Of a stretch of DNA of 64,000 bases, positions 24,543 to 37,579 are shown piece by piece. The notes beneath the pieces are model-generated. The model did no database searches and was not told where the DNA came from. It saw only the letters and a list, made by a program, of their open reading frames with translations. The stretch is from Tetrahymena elliotti 4EA (taxonomy: Eukaryota; Ciliophora; Oligohymenophorea; Hymenostomatida; Tetrahymenidae). Every line of letters begins with the position of its first letter. Position 1 is the stretch's first letter. The DNA is taken from NCBI GenBank assembly GCA_000231825.2, contig JH720329.1, positions 190,913-254,912 on the forward strand, read 5' to 3'. The position numbers and the translations under genes are program-made.

Positions 24543-26396
24543 ATGGCAAATAAGATTTTCATTTTTTGCCTGTTAGCTTTGGCTATAACAGGATCCTTTG
24601 CAAGATTTTCAGAAACTAGAAAAAAACATGCTGAAATTTAAAAAAATTAGTAAATCTTATCAAGTTTGAAAGCTAAAGTTGAAGATGAAACAAGCGAATT
24701 CCATCATTCAGCATATAGAAGATTGGCCTATTTGGTTGATACATATGGACCTCGTTTATGGGTAAAACAAAATAAATTATCATAAATTCAAATAAAAAGC
24801 TAAAATGATATTGGATTTTTTAAACAATGTTAAAATCCAAGTAAAAATACTTTCAATATTATCTCATAAAATGAAATTTGAAGATAAAAATGCTCAAGAA
24901 ATTTCATATAAATTAAATAGCTTTTATTTGAAATTTGTATACTAAAATATAATCAATTGTTAATTACTCAAATTTTAATTATTTCTTTGTTGATTATCTT
25001 TACAATATATTAGGGTTCTTAATCTCTTGAACTTGCCATTTAAGATTTAGCTTAATAAATTAAAGTAGATGGTATAGATGTAAGACTTGAGCCTGTCTTA
25101 AACTTCACAAAGTGGGTTAGAGGAGAAGAATCCCTCACTCTTTTTGATCCTCGCCCTTTCCCTTAAAAGATTAAAATGATTGGTCTTGGATTGAGTGTTA
25201 GTGGAAACGTTACTGCTGATGCAGTTGTAGTCACTTCTTTTGATGATCTTCAATTAAAAGCTGACTTAGTCCCTGGAAAAATTGTAGTCTACTCTGTCCC
25301 TTGGTAATTATAAATATATTTAATTTGTTAGGATTTTAATTGTTGTTTGCTTTAATAGGGTAAGTTATGAAGAAACTGTTGCTTATAGAAGTAGAGGTGC
25401 TATTGAAGCTGCTAAATTGGGAGCCGTAGCTGCTTTAATTAGAAGTATTACCCCATTTAGTATTGAATCACCTCACACTGGTGGTCTTAGCTATGCAGCT
25501 GATGTTCCTAAAATTCCTGCTGCTGCAGTATCTGTTGAAGATTCAGAAATGTTCTTGAGAATGTGGTAAAGAGGTTAAAGAATAAGATTCAACCTTTACA
25601 TGTAAAATGAGAGTGTCCCAAATACTAATTCATTCAATGTAATTGCTGAACTTAAAGGTTCTGTTTATCCTGAAAAGATTCTCGTTTTAGGTAAATAATC
25701 ATTTAATTATAGTTTTAATTTAATTTAAATAATATTTTTAATCAACTTAATAGGTGGACATTCTGATAGTTGGGATGTTGGTAGTTAAACTGGTGCTAAT
25801 GATGATGGTGGTGGTTTTGTTACTTGTTATGAAGCTCTTAGATTGATTGCTAAGAGCGGTTTATCTCCTAAAAGAACTATCCGTTTTATTGCTTGGAGTG
25901 GTGAAGAATATGGAGGATCTAAAAGTGGTGCTAGCCAATATGCCTAAAATCATAAAGATGAAATGAATAACCATGTTATTGCTTTCGAAAGTGATCTTGG
26001 ATCTAGAACTCCTGTTGCTTGGGGTTTCTCAGGTGGATAAAATGGATACAATTATTTCTAAAATTTAGTTTCTACCTATTTCTTCGTAAAAATTAATTTT
26101 TAATTAAGATTAAATCAATTTTTTTATAAATTAAATAGCCTATCTATAATATCACCTAAGTTATTAATGGAGATGGTGATATGGTTGATAGTGGGTATAT
26201 TGGAAACTATGGAGTTCCTATGGTCAGAAACATTGGACAAGATACTCCTACTAATGATTACTATTTTACTTACCATCACTCAGCTGGTGATTCTATGAGT
26301 ATTATGGATCCTCAATAAATGGATGAAAATGTTGTTGGAATAGCTTCATTGTTCTTCCTTTTAGCTGATGCTGAAGTTGAACTCCCTCGCGATTGA
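24543..26396 (+). CDS. M28-family carboxypeptidase Q (plasma glutamate carboxypeptidase) homologue
   Basis: Five exons are read: 24543-24761, 25014-25303, 25359-25690, 25754-26085 and 26139-26396. All junctions are GT-AG with matching phases, giving 476 aa, very close to the human CPQ/PGCP length (472). A signal peptide (MANKIFIFCLLALAITGSFA) directs it to the secretory or lysosomal route. The two-zinc aminopeptidase/carboxypeptidase centre is complete: GGHSDSWDVG (His and neighbouring Asp), GANDDGGG (bridging Asp), AWSGEEYGG (catalytic and ligand Glu), FESDLG (Asp) and HHSAGD (His). A protease-associated-type insertion sits at about residues 150-240 before the catalytic half, as in the family. 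It should release N-terminal or dipeptide amino acids from peptides in phagolysosomes or outside the cell. It lies on the same strand inside the giant-gene array, between A and B, with long spacers on both sides, so it is probably an independent transcript. Confidence 0.93.
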
Positions 26397-28683
26397 GATA
26401 TTATTAATGGAATTCTTTTAATATTACAATATATTTTTATATATGAATAAAAAAATAAATCAATCTTAAAATTTTTACTTCTCAAATAATTGTGCTATAT
26501 ATTTTTTAAATAAGAATTTGTCTAAAATATTTAGGTTTTTATTAAAGTATTTAACTTCTAATTTAGGAGAATTAAATTATTTCATTTTAATTTACAAATT
26601 TTTCAGTATTTTTTAGTTTATTTACTCTAACTTCTCATAAACTGAAACCCATTGAGGGATGAACACCAAAAATCAAAAATCAAAATCTTTAAACCATTTT
26701 TCATTGAAGTTTTATAAAAAAATAAGAGGATTAAAAATAGAAATGCTTAGGTATTTAAAAATCTTTAATTTTATTAAGGAAGTAAAAATAATGTAATGAA
26801 GCAGCATAACACCATTTTATTTTGATAATTTATAATATTAAAAGCTATACATTTTCAACACAATATTGATTAAGTATAAACACAGGTGAAAATATTTATG
26901 TGAGGAAGGAAGAGACTAATAACAGTAGCACCATTTGAGTTAAAAAATTTAGTCTATAGGCTCTAAATACTTTTTGTGTAACATGCTAAAAAATATGAAT
27001 AATTTATCATAGAATCTATGTTAAGAATTAAAAATAAAAATAATTTTTTTTATTTAGAGATTACAAATTAAATGAAAACAATTTGTGAAGTAATCAATAA
27101 AAAGTTTATTTAATTTAAATTATTTAATATTTTATTACATAATTAGATTAGTTTTTTACTTATAAATGGGTCAAATCAAATTATTAATTATCTAATTTTA
27201 TGTCTTATCTTGAGAATTTGTAAAAAACTATCATTAATTTACCAAAATATTTGGAAAAAAACTACTTTAACTCAATCTAACTTTAAAAAATATTTGGTGG
27301 ATAATACTATTCTGTTTAGAAAAATAAAATTTTCTTTTATCAACTTTCTATATTATTTCCAAATTAAAAATTTTTAAATTATTTGGGTAAATTTACACAT
27401 TATTTTTCTTTAACCAGGTTTGGTTAACATACTTCTAGTATTTTTATATGAAATACATTCAGAATTGAATATTTTTCAATTAAACAAATATTTTAGATGT
27501 AATACATTTATAAAAACTGAATTAAAAAATAAGAAGTAATAGAAAATTCTTTTCTGTAGATATTACTGGATTTGGAATATGAAAAAAAATATTGAATTTA
27601 AACAAATGATTTAAAATATTTTTAAAAATTAAAATATGATTTATATCCATCACATAAATAGATTTCATAAGAAGTGCTTTTCTTGTTTCAAATTATTTTA
27701 ATTTGACTTTAATAATGTAATGAGTAAGTATCTTTTTAAAAAATGAATATGATAAATTAATAAATTTTTTGAGTTGATAATTAATTTTTCTGCTTACTTT
27801 TTGTGATTAAATATCACAAATTTAGATGTATATCTTTTTAAGTTACACTCTATAATTCTTCAATTATTTTTTAATCAATAAGATTAATTTGATAAAAATC
27901 TATTTCTTCAGTTTGCAATAATGGATTTATTAAAGATTGGATTAGAATAATCTTAATTCTTATTATGTTTATTAATTTTTTGAAATTATTATGATATATA
28001 CAACAAAAAAGAATGTGGAATTAAATTAAAAATGTATATATATATTTAATTAGATGTTTTTCTTTTATTAGTGAGCAAAATTAAAATTATGTGCTTTGAA
28101 AATAGAGATTATCTTTTGTTAGGTGTGATTTTTTTAATTTGAAATATCTAGGAGAAACATCCTAAATTAAATAATGATTATCGAAAAATGATGAATTGAA
28201 TTACTGCTTCTATCTGTAAGGTTATTATTTCTTAAATTAATTAATCTGATGATATTAAATAATGTATAAGATATTAAGTATTTTTAGGTAACAAAAAGTA
28301 AATACAATTTTAAATAAAATAAGGATGATGTTTTTAAGTTATTTCAAGATGTCTGCTTTCAAAATAGACAGAAATTGAAGAAATTAATCAAAATGGTGAG
28401 TTTAATTATCTTGAAACTATTATAATATTAAAATAGAGAGAATCCAGCTCATGTGCTTGACAAGTTTGTATTGTAGAAAAGAAACAAATTTTACTCAACC
28501 TTCTTATTTATAGTCAAAGGCCTCAAACAAAATTAGGTATTATATTTTGCATCAAATTTTAAGGAAAGAGTGTTTTAAATTTGACTAAAAGAAAATAAAA
28601 AGATTTAGTTACTGATTTTAATAATTATCTAATTAAATTTTTGTTAAAAAAGTTAGAAAACGCAAAAATCAAAACAACAAAAA
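26397..28683. other. spacer between the M28 peptidase and giant gene B
   Basis: This 2.3-kb spacer is AT-rich throughout. I see no frame with conserved motifs, no tRNA-like fold and no clear repeat. The stretch around 26640-27000 is slightly less AT-rich than the rest but shows nothing recognisable. Confidence 0.45.
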
Positions 28684-31600
28684 ATGAATTTGAAAGGATT
28701 AGTATACTTATCTATTTACATTCTAAATATATTAGAGATAATAATATGCTAAGAATGCCCCTTACTATAGACTTATCATAGTATTTATATAGACTAATTA
28801 ATTATTTTTATTTTAATTTTTAAAAACATTATTAGATCCATTGCTCAAATAGGGATATATTGTAGAAAATTTTCTCAGGATACCTAAAACAAATATTTTA
28901 ATTATTAACACAATTTATAAAGATAATTATGACTCAAGCATAGTATATTATAATGATTTATCATCTTCATCAGGTGAAATCATCAATGTGATAAAGCGTA
29001 ATGTTATTTTACTTCTAAGATAGTTAGAATTTATTCTTCTTTCTAAAAAAAGCTAATTTTGTGATCATTGATATGCAATATAATCCACAATTAGAGTTAA
29101 TTATGGTTACAAATTATGATAATCTTATATTCGCTGATCCATATACTCTTAAGGCTGTTGCTTCATTCCCCGTTCCGGAATTGTAGGGAATATCACTGAT
29201 AGAGCAATCAAATTATTTTATTCTTACAAATTTTTATAACACCCTTTAAATCTACGACTTCATTGAGTAGAAATTAGTGCTTTCTATGGATAACTCAAAG
29301 ACTTTATAAACATTTAAAGATAATTCACAACTTTATTAATATCAATCAACATTTTACACTTTAAAAGATGAAAAAACTATTATTTTCACAACAAATGATA
29401 TGGGAATAATCACTTGGATTGTTGATCTAAAAGAGTTATCTTATAAGTTTAATGGATATATTTAAGAATGTATTTTAATTTATTAAATTATAACATATTT
29501 TAAACTTTAGGTAAAATATTAGCAATAGTTAAAAAATAAGGAGATTTATACAGATCTTATACAAAGCACCCAACAGAAGACATTTTCTTTATTGGAGGAC
29601 AGGGTCTTGAAATAATAATAATTAAAGTTATAGACATCTATTAAAACCAATTCTAACTTATTAAAAAGACAAGTAAATTAATTTAAATAATTTTTAGCCT
29701 GAAATTTATATTAAATTATTCCAATTAATTTTTTAAGAATTTTCATTTAAAAATAAAAGGTTTATATAATTTCAAATATCATGATCCCATATCTAATTTA
29801 AGATATACCTTAGTATTAAAAGATGATCAAAATCATCCTGTCTTATGGATAGGTGCTAAGAATTACATTTATAGAATTAATTTAATAGAAAATGCTGACA
29901 GCTCTTCAATAGATATTGGTGATTTTTATTATAAATATGTAACTACATATTATAGATGGTATACAACATTAGAGGATTCGGTATTTTATATTTCATCTGA
30001 AGAATATATCACAATATTTAACTACTAGACAGAATTGTTTAGCTACAATTTATGTAATAATAGTTTTTAGTTAAAAATTCATTAATTAATATTTTAATAT
30101 TTAGACTTTTATAGTGATCTTTACTGCAGAAGATTTCTTAGACAAAAAGAGGGATCTGTTGATTAGTTTATTCTTTTATCTTACAATTAAATACAATTAT
30201 ATGACAGAGGAAACTTTGGATATTCTGCAAAAGTATAAAAGTCAGACTTAGCTGGAAACGTAAGATGGTATTATGGAAGTTTCTACTCAGTGAAAAATTA
30301 AGTTGATTACTATTTTATAAAACATGGCGAAGATGGAGATAATAGTAAAATTTTTCTGCTTCCTATTTATCCAATAGAGGATGATGGTTCAGTAATAATT
30401 AAATAACTTACTGTTTTAATATTAAATTATCTATTTTATTAAAGGTCCTTGATATCACTTATCTTTATAATTTAAGTTGGTCATAAATTAATTTAAATCT
30501 TGATCCTTTTTATCTTGAGGGAACTTACTGGGTTGCTTTAGGTTTTCCTCAAAAAGCTGTAGATTAAGATTATTTATTCATGTTAATAGACTGTACTTAG
30601 GAAAATAATTATTATATGTTAAATTCTGATGAACCAGACAATGATAAAACGAAATCAACAGCATTTGCTCTAGTATCACTAGAAAATTCAAATAATTAAG
30701 AATTAATAGGAGTTGACAATGAAGGAACAGTATATTCTTGGGATTTAAGCTAATAAGATTTTCCTTTTAAATTTAAGAAGCAATTCAGTAAGTTATTAAT
30801 TTATGAACCAGCAAATTTACTAATTAAACATATTTTTAAATAATTTTCACTCATAATTTATTTATTACAAATCAAAGGTTTTTGTACTGAGCCTTTAATT
30901 GGGGATATTTTCCATTACAATGAAATAAAGAAGCTAATTATATCTTGCAGCAATAATAAAGTTTACTCTATAGATTATATTTCAGGAGTATTTCAAGAAT
31001 TAACTTAAATGACTTAACAACCTTTCGCTCTTAGAGCATTTTCAAAACCACAATTGGTGGCTATAGGAGATTTTAACACTGGAGTAGCATAAATCTTTAA
31101 ATACAATATAGCTTCTTAAAAATTTGAAAGCTTTTTAACATTAAAATCATCTAAAATATAAGACTAAATTATTCACATTGAAATGCTTAATGATAATACA
31201 ATCTGGGTTTAATTTACTTATAGCAACTTGTTTTACTCATTAAATCAATGTCTTTAAAATCCTTAATTGTGTACTTAATGCACTTAGCACTATGATTTTA
31301 AAGCAACTGGTTAGTATGATAACAATGGCGTTTATGGTGTCGGTACTACGGATTAGCCATTTACAACATCTAATAACTTTTTAACAGCCATGATTAAAGT
31401 AAATATACCAATTATATGAAAAAGCATAATAATTTATTTTTTTTCTAAAAAACAAAATCAAAAATAATAAATTAGTAGTTGATAAAAGTTAGAATTAAAT
31501 GTATTTAATTTTTATTAAATAGGCATAATATTACAAATAGATAGTTAGTGGAGTGACTAACATGTTTGTTGATATATAAGTTTCTCCAAAATATATTCTT

Positions 31601-34600
31601 GATTTAAATTCTAAACTCATGAATTTTGATTTCAACAACATCATATCACTCAATTTCAAAAGTACTACACCAGGAAATTAAGCTCGTTTACAATATACTA
31701 ATTTATTAGAATTCTAAAATTACAATTAAGTTGGGTTTTCAGACATAATTGTTTACTTTGGATTAGATGAAGAGAGTAGCTAATGTGGTCTTCATTTTGC
31801 TAATATTAAAAATAGCGTTTTAATCAATAATATTTAGCTTTATCTTTACTCTTTAACATAGAATGCTAAAAGTTGTTAATCTATTTATTCTGATAGCAGT
31901 ACTTTAAACATTTAAAACTATCATATAACAAATGATGATTTTACTTATCACTCATCGATTATAACATACTTTAATGTGACTGATGTAAAAATATTTTCTT
32001 TAATTTTAAAGTTAAAATTAATCCTTTTTTTAAATTAAAATTTTAGGTTTAACTTTATGACTTTTCTTTGACTGAGTGTACCTTAGGAGAAAATTTCAGT
32101 ATATTAAAATAAGAGTCTAATTTAAAGGTGGATATATAAAACATAACTATTTCTGATAATGCCTGTTCAGCAAATGATAGCAATTCAGTTAGTAGTGATA
32201 AAATTTCTTCACTTTTTTCTGCTGGATTATTCTAAGTTAAAAATATGACAGTCAATAATAATAATTTTTGTAAGAAAATAATATTTTCTATTCTCTCCAA
32301 TCTTGACTAAATTGATTATGCTTTTAAATTTTAAGACATAAAAGTTCATGATAATTTCTTTTAAGCAAGGACAACTTACATATTTTTTAATGCTTTGTAT
32401 TCAATGATGGCTTCTCCAAGTCATGAATTAGATTTAGACACAATAGTTTTCAATAATAATTAGCTAACATAAAACAGTGACAAAGATTTAATAATAGCAT
32501 CTTATTTCTAAACAAGTAAAATAGCAAAAGTCTAAGCTTCTAATATTGTTTTGTAGAACCATTTTGATATTGAATTCGGTTACTTTGAAAATATTAATAA
32601 TCTATAGATATTTAATTTTGAATGCATAAATGATGATGAATATCTAGCTAAAATACCTAATTAATAAACTTATGGTTGCTTAGAATTAACAGAGTTTGCT
32701 TTTGCTAATATAACTAAGGTTAAGGTTATCAATAAAAAAGCTCAAGATACTACTCTTTTTCTATTTGAAAATTATAGCATCTAATAAGCTATTTTGTTAG
32801 TATCATAAGGATAATTCAAAAATTTGTAATTATTTTAAAATGGAGTAAACACTGAATCAATGCCTATTCAAGTTATTAGTACTTATAAGATAGAAATTAC
32901 AATTGATACGTGTATATTTGATAATATTTTTTTGAAAAGTGTTCCATTTACCTTAACTTCATCAGCCTCAGCTCTTTGGATTTAGAATTATGTAGGAAAT
33001 ATTATTATTAAAAAGTCATAATTTTTCAATTCTTACAGTAACTCTTAATATGGTTTAATCTATATTTAAGCTAATCAGCTCACTTTGGATACAGTCCAGT
33101 TTAATAATGCTACATTTTCATAAAATTAAGGTGATTCTTTATCTTTATTTAATTCTTATGGTGCTATGATAAATGTCAAAGCTTAAAAGATTAATATTAT
33201 TGAATCTAGTTTCAGCTAAGCAACTGCAATTAAAGGAGTATTTTTATATATGGTATCTTTTGGATAGCTTCTTTAAATTAGCATAACTAATACAATTTTT
33301 AGTGAAGGATATGCTGATATCGATGGTGGTGCAATTTATATAGATTCAGGAAGCTAATAACTTTAATTTTAATGTATAAATTGTTAATTTCAAAATCTTT
33401 ACACATTACAAGAAAGTGCCTCTACCATAGGATAAGAGTATTTTGATTTTATTTAAATTATTATAAAAATATTAACTACTTTTTATTATATTTATTAGGA
33501 AATACTCAAAAAGCAAAACTAATACTAAAAGTCAAATATCATTTGAAGGTGGTTATATTAAGAATGTATTTGGAGTTACTGATAATTACTTTATTGATGT
33601 GACAAACACCAATTTAAGCTTAAATTCTATTAAAAATATTCATTCTGAGTAATTTATCTCAGATAGTTAACCATATAAATTGTACTAATCTACCTATAAA
33701 AACCTTCAATAATAAGCTACTTTTATAAATTTATAAAAATCAACTTTAAACATTTAAGAATGCTAATTCTCAAGTGTTTTAATCAAATCCTTAAACACTA
33801 TCTTACCTCTTTTTATAAGCTCTACTTCTTCACAGATAATTATCTCAGACACATAATTTTTAGAGAGTCTGTTTGTAAAAAGTGCTATTTAAGTTGTTAG
33901 TAGTAATATTTAGCTAAAAAATGTTACTTTTTAAAATGTCAATTAAGTATTGTCTAATAGAAGATCTTTGTAATAAATTACTTATCAGAGTCCTACTGCT
34001 GATGGTGCTTCTTTAATCATTAGTTAATAATCCATAATGAGTATCTCATCAAAGAGCTCTTTTACTGATATATTATGCAAGTCTAATTGTAATGGAGGAG
34101 CTATTTAACTTTTGTAAAGTACAATAACCATAGATGATAGCACATTTTAAAGAATTGAGGTAAAATTATTAAATTAAAATCAATAGTCAACATTTTTTTT
34201 TAAAAAGTCTACATTCGGAGGAGCTTTATTTGTTGAAGGAATTAACAATACAAATACAATAACAAATACTAAATTTCTTTCATGTTATTCATAAAATGAT
34301 GGAGGTGCAATTTATCTAAAAGCTGAATTAAAAGATGTAAATATTAACCAACTTTATTTTTTCTTAAAATTTAATTTGATAAATAGAAATTTAGTCTTTC
34401 TGTTAAGGGAAGCTAGTTTAAAGATAATGTATCTAACATGAGAGGAGGAGCTATTTATTTTGACTCAGAAATCTTGAATTCTCCTTTGCAGAGCGTTTCT
34501 ATTGATAGCTCTCAAATAATTAGTAACACAGCAAGCATAGGAGGAGGTATTTTTTAGCAAAATATATATGTGAAAACTGAGTCAGATAACATTATCTAAG

Positions 34601-37579
34601 GAAATAAAGGAACCATATAAGGAAATGATGAAATTTCTTATCCTTCTAAATTAAAAATAAGGAATTTAGAGGAATTCTTAAAAATAAATGATGGAAAATT
34701 AGATAAAGATTAAATCATTATAAACAATTTTAGAAGTGGAGCCAATTTAACTAATATACAATTTTTATTTTTGAGTAATAAAGATGAAATAATTAATCCA
34801 ATAACACAAGAGGAAATAGATACATACTAAATTAATGTAGATTTTGACCCAAAAACTATTAATTTATCATCATATAAAGTTGATGGTAGCTCTGAAACAA
34901 GTTTTGATACTTAAGCAAAGGCATTTATATTTGAAAACATAACACTAATTGGAAAACCAGGAACTTCAGCTTACATATAATTTAGCTCAAAATAAATTTA
35001 CGTTGTCAATGAAGAAAAGTCTTCATTTTAAAAGAGCTATACTTTTACAATATTAGTAAATTTTAGGTTATGTGGTACTGGTGAATAAATTACCGAACTT
35101 GGATAAGTGACTTAGTGTTAAATATGTCCTGCTAACTATTACTCTTTTAATGTAGAGAATTGCTAGGAATGCCCATAAGGTGCTACATGCTCAGGAGGAG
35201 CAAAAATAGTTACAAATGAAGGTTATTGGCGTAAATCAAGCACAAGTAATTTGATTATTAGTTGTGCAAATTTACCTGAAAATTGTTCTGGTGGAGATTT
35301 TGGTGATAATATTTGTTATGAAGGTCATATTGGAGCTCTCTGTGAAGAATGCGATGTAAATAATCAAAATATTTTTTTCTTATTTTCTGATAATAATTTT
35401 TTGATTTATATAGATTTATGGATCTCATTGGGGATAAGCTTTTGCAAAATCAGCTAAATTTTCTTGTACGAGATGTGATAAGATTAAAGGAAATATATGG
35501 ATTGTTGTTTTGATGACTGTATGGACTTTAATATCCATGTGTCTTGCCATAAAAGGAGATGTGGAGATCCTTAAAGAAAGAATTGCTATTTAGACAATAC
35601 AAAAAAATTTAAAAAGAAAATCTATAAGTAAACCTGAGTCAAGAAAGTAGACCTCTCTTCATTAAATTAATTAATAATCCTTTAACACAATAACTTAGTA
35701 AAAGACATCTGTCAGATATTCTATTAATGAAGTTAAAGAAAGACCTAAAAAAGTATAAATAATTAGGACTGATGAAGAGAAATCTGGAGTTTATATAAAA
35801 ATGTTAACAAATTATGTATAAATTGTTGGATCTATAGCAACGTTTAATCTTAGTATCCCATCAGGTAAATAATTAATTAATAAATTCTTAATTTTTTTAA
35901 TTAATCTAACATTTTATTCTAAGTTCTTGAAAAAACTAAATTATTTAATAAATAGGTATATTTGAATTCCCTTAGTCCGTAGGTCAACCTCTCAAATAAA
36001 CAATGAACTCTTTAGACTGTGCCTTATAAGAAGCAAATTCTTCAATGCCTATCATATATCTCAGGCTTTTCTTTTCTGTATTAATCCCATTTGTATACAT
36101 GACGCTGTTTTTATTATGTATGGGTTTATACTACTTAATTAAGAAAATCAAAGCTAAAAATAATAACAATGAAAACTAATTCCCATGGTATCTTTTGGCC
36201 ACTGCAATTATGTTCTTAATTATCTATGTTCAACCAGATTTAGTTGCTTAGATTATTGCTTTACTATCCTGCAGAAAAATTGGTGATACAAACTATATCT
36301 TATCTAATGTTTCATTTTTATGCTATGACAGCGAACATTAATTTTACGCTCTCGTTTTAGTAGTTCCTATGCTACTTGTTTGGGTTTTAATTCTACCAGG
36401 TATTCTTTTTATTTCTTTGAGAAGAAACAAAAACAACTTAGAGTCAATAGACGTGAAACTTAAATATGGTTTTCTCTATAAAGAATATGAAAGTCATGCT
36501 TTTTACTGGGAATTCGTTAAAATGGCTGAAAAGCTAGCAATAATCCTAGCATTGAATTTTTATTCATAAAGCATAAATACAAAAGCAATTTTAGTATTTG
36601 TTGTTATCACTGTTTATGGTATACTCTCAATTATTATCCATCCATACCAAGAATAAGATGTAAATGAAGTAGATGTTAATTCTACTCATATTTGTGCGCT
36701 TACAGTTCTACTTGGCTTATTTATATATCAAAATTAGTATCCTTACTTTGTTTATACATCTTTAGCTCTAATAGTAATGATCAATCTTTGGTTTGTGATG
36801 AAAATTCTACACAAAATTATTGGAGGCTATATGCCCAAGATCAAAGATTCATTTAAATAAATTGCAAAGACACTCTCAACAAAAATATCATTTTTCAAGA
36901 AATTTGTAAATGAAGAAAATAAAACAAAGAAAAAAATAAGTCCTGAAATAAAGCAAAAATTTTAAGTTTTGTTCAAAAAACTTTTGAATCTTAATAGTGA
37001 GCAAAAGAAAAAGCTAATTTTAGAAGTTTACGAATTGAGATTAAGTAAATAGATTTCAATCATTTTTTTTATCTAATTTTTATTTTTTTAGTGAATTAGT
37101 ATAAGCATTTATTTGATAAATCTGATGATGAAGAATAGAGAAGACTAGATGAAGAATAATAAACATAATAGTAAGATTAAAAAAGGTAAGATGAAGAAAA
37201 CCCTAATTAACTTAGAACAGAACCTTAAATTTGCCAAACATTAAAACTAATTACTCATGAAGAGGATAATAACTTGGAAAGTCGAAGAATGAACTAGAAA
37301 TAACAATCATTAAATAATTTAGGTAAAAATTAGAAATAATTTTATATTTCAATTAATTAAACTTTTAACCTATTAGGCTTACACAAAAAAGAAGATTCTA
37401 ATAATAATTTAGTTAATTTTTAGTCTTAATATTCCCCAAACTCAAACGAAGAAAATCAAAATTAAGAAGAGAATGAAGATATTCCTAAAAGCAAATTATA
37501 TATAGAAGGTATATATGATACAATTAAAGAAAATTAAATTAATTTAGAAATATAAAATTAAGATAACGATAGCTCTTGA
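28684..37579 (+). CDS. giant propeller / beta-helix / polytopic membrane protein, paralogue B
   Basis: Exon 1 is 28684-28780 (97 nt: signal peptide plus QECPLLQTYH), exon 2 is 28836-28997 (162 nt) and exon 3 begins at 29053; further introns follow. Domain order: WD-like propeller strands to about 31250 (such as LIGVDNEGTVYSWDLS), a CTQC hinge with GVYGVGTTDQPF, and a beta-helix with repeated GGAI and FxxN turns to about 34560. There follow a SGANLTNIQFLF segment and a Cys-rich module (CQICPANYYSF, GYWRKSS, GHIGALCEECD) to 35355. The polytopic core runs 35500-36840 with WIVVLMTVWTLISMCLAI, YVQPDLVAQIIALLSC and GFLYKEYESHAFYWEFVKM. A long Gln/Asn/Glu-rich tail split by introns (37045-37091 and a later one) ends at TGA 37577-37579. 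No in-frame TGA was met in the exons examined, so the gene looks intact. It is a predicted plasma-membrane protein; the ligand and the signalling route are not evident. Confidence 0.83.

Noticed and set aside
34190..34600. recent horizontal transfer from Chlamydiae to explain the GGAI repeats
   Set aside because: Introns, ciliate codon use and fusion to a eukaryotic membrane core argue against recent transfer; GGAI turns can arise convergently in beta-helices.
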